The position numbers and the translations under genes were made by a program. 37,524 nucleotides of DNA from an uncultured Thiotrichales bacterium (GTDB lineage Bacteria; Pseudomonadota; Gammaproteobacteria; CAZUMV01), in contig CALISW010000155.1 of NCBI GenBank assembly GCA_938041655.1, positions 1 through 37,524 on the forward strand. The letters run 5' to 3'. Position 1 is the stretch's first letter. The number at the start of each line of letters is the position of its first letter. The notes below the pieces were generated by a model. The model was given only the letters and a program-made list of their open reading frames with translations. It was not told the DNA's origin and did not search any database. Below, piece after piece: positions 36,574 to 37,524 of this stretch.

Positions 36574-37524
36574 TTATCCTTTATTCGCGCCTAATTTTGG
36601 GATTCTATGTGTGCCGTGGGCGATACACACATTTTTGGTTTCCATATAGAAATCAAAACTGTAATCACCACCATCACGACCGATACCGGAAGATTTCACA
36701 CCACCAAATGGTGATGGCAAGTTACGGTTGTTTTCTGAATTCACCCATACCATACCAACTTCAAGCCCATGTGCCATACGCATAGCGCGACTTGAATCGT
36801 TGGTCCACACATAACCTGCCAAACCATACTGACTATCATTGGCGATCGCTAACGCCTGTTCTTCCGTTTCAAACTCCAGCGCCGTTAACACTGGCCCGAA
36901 GATTTCTTCTTGAGCAATCCTCATGTCATTTTTGGCTTCGGTAAACAGGGTCGGACCCACGTAGTTACCCTCACCCAAATCTGACAACCTGGAACCACCT
37001 GCCGCTATTTGCGCACCACCCTCTTTAGCGATATCGAAATAGCTCATCACTTTTTCCAAATGCCCGGTGTGTATTAACGGTCCAATCTCGGTAGCCGGGT
37101 CCAACGGATGACCAACTGTAATGTTAGCGATTCGTTCTTTTAGTGCCGCCAAAAATTTATCTTTAATACCAGACTGAATAATCAAACGACTTGATGATGT
37201 ACAACGTTGACCATTCAAACTGTAAATCATAAATACAACCGCATCCAGGGCCCGCCCAAAGTCAGCATCGTCAAACACTACCACCGGATTTTTTCCACCC
37301 AGCTCTAAATGGATTCGTTTTAAAGTATCAGCACCTTGTCTCATAATATGTCTACCGGTCGAGGTATCACCCACCAGTGCAACGGCTTTGATCGCAGGAT
37401 GCTCAGAGACTTGTTTACCGGCTGATTCACCAAAACCATTCACCAAGTTCCAGACACCATCAGGCAAGCCAGCATCTTTAGAGATACCGGCCAATATGTG
37501 CGCGCTTAACGGCGACAACTCAGC
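36574..37524 (-). CDS. hpaE: 5-carboxymethyl-2-hydroxymuconic-semialdehyde dehydrogenase (5' end beyond window)
   Basis: ALDH fold 'LELGGKNPVVVFDDADFGRALDAVVFMIYSLNGQRCTSSSRLIIQ', 'NSENNRNLPSPFGGVKSSGIGRDGGDYSFDFYMETKNVCIAHGTH'; frame stays open to the window edge, so the tracked start is not the true start. Confidence 0.9.
   Translation of the reverse strand, partial: AELSPLSAHILAGISKDAGLPDGVWNLVNGFGESAGKQVSEHPAIKAVALVGDTSTGRHIMRQGADTLKRIHLELGGKNPVVVFDDADFGRALDAVVFMIYSLNGQRCTSSSRLIIQSGIKDKFLAALKERIANITVGHPLDPATEIGPLIHTGHLEKVMSYFDIAKEGGAQIAAGGSRLSDLGEGNYVGPTLFTEAKNDMRIAQEEIFGPVLTALEFETEEQALAIANDSQYGLAGYVWTNDSSRAMRMAHGLEVGMVWVNSENNRNLPSPFGGVKSSGIGRDGGDYSFDFYMETKNVCIAHGTHRIPKLGANKG

Noticed and set aside
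1-37524. Mobile element, CRISPR array, prophage or defence island
   Set aside because: No transposase, integrase, cas, phage structural or restriction genes, and no regularly spaced repeats were seen.

Overview
This looks like an ordinary gammaproteobacterial-type chromosome segment with dense, mostly single-copy genes. I see no rRNA, tRNA, CRISPR array, transposase or phage genes. The left part (about 1.7-9 kb) has the conserved bamD / rluD-pgeF-clpB neighbourhood, then mtaB and pncC. The middle (9-25 kb) carries accessory functions: a methyltransferase with a Met-rich membrane protein, an SNase, PutP, a VOC-MDR-VOC-MFS-hydrolase catabolic operon, an isochorismatase-family hydrolase, a CadC-like regulator coupled to a phosphoribosyltransferase, and a BlaI / M56 peptidase / TonB-dependent receptor cassette. 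The right part (25-37.5 kb) has redox enzymes and a homoprotocatechuate (hpa) meta-cleavage operon that runs off the window. The most noteworthy observations are: (1) clpB is interrupted by one in-frame TAA codon at 2368-2370, exactly at the conserved Glu of the MSEFMEKHS motif, with an intact frame on both sides; (2) two identical CGACAATTGTCG palindromes, 30 bp centre to centre, precede blaI in a BlaI-M56-TBDR cassette whose M56 ectodomain has an unusual Asn/acidic-rich segment; (3) an hpa operon in which the ring-cleavage step appears to be done by a LigA/LigB-type pair instead of a classical HpaD; (4) an uncharacterised VOC/MDR/VOC/MFS/hydrolase operon preceded by a perfect GATATAA-CA-TTATATC palindrome. 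All product names come from reading the translated sequences; no database search was run.
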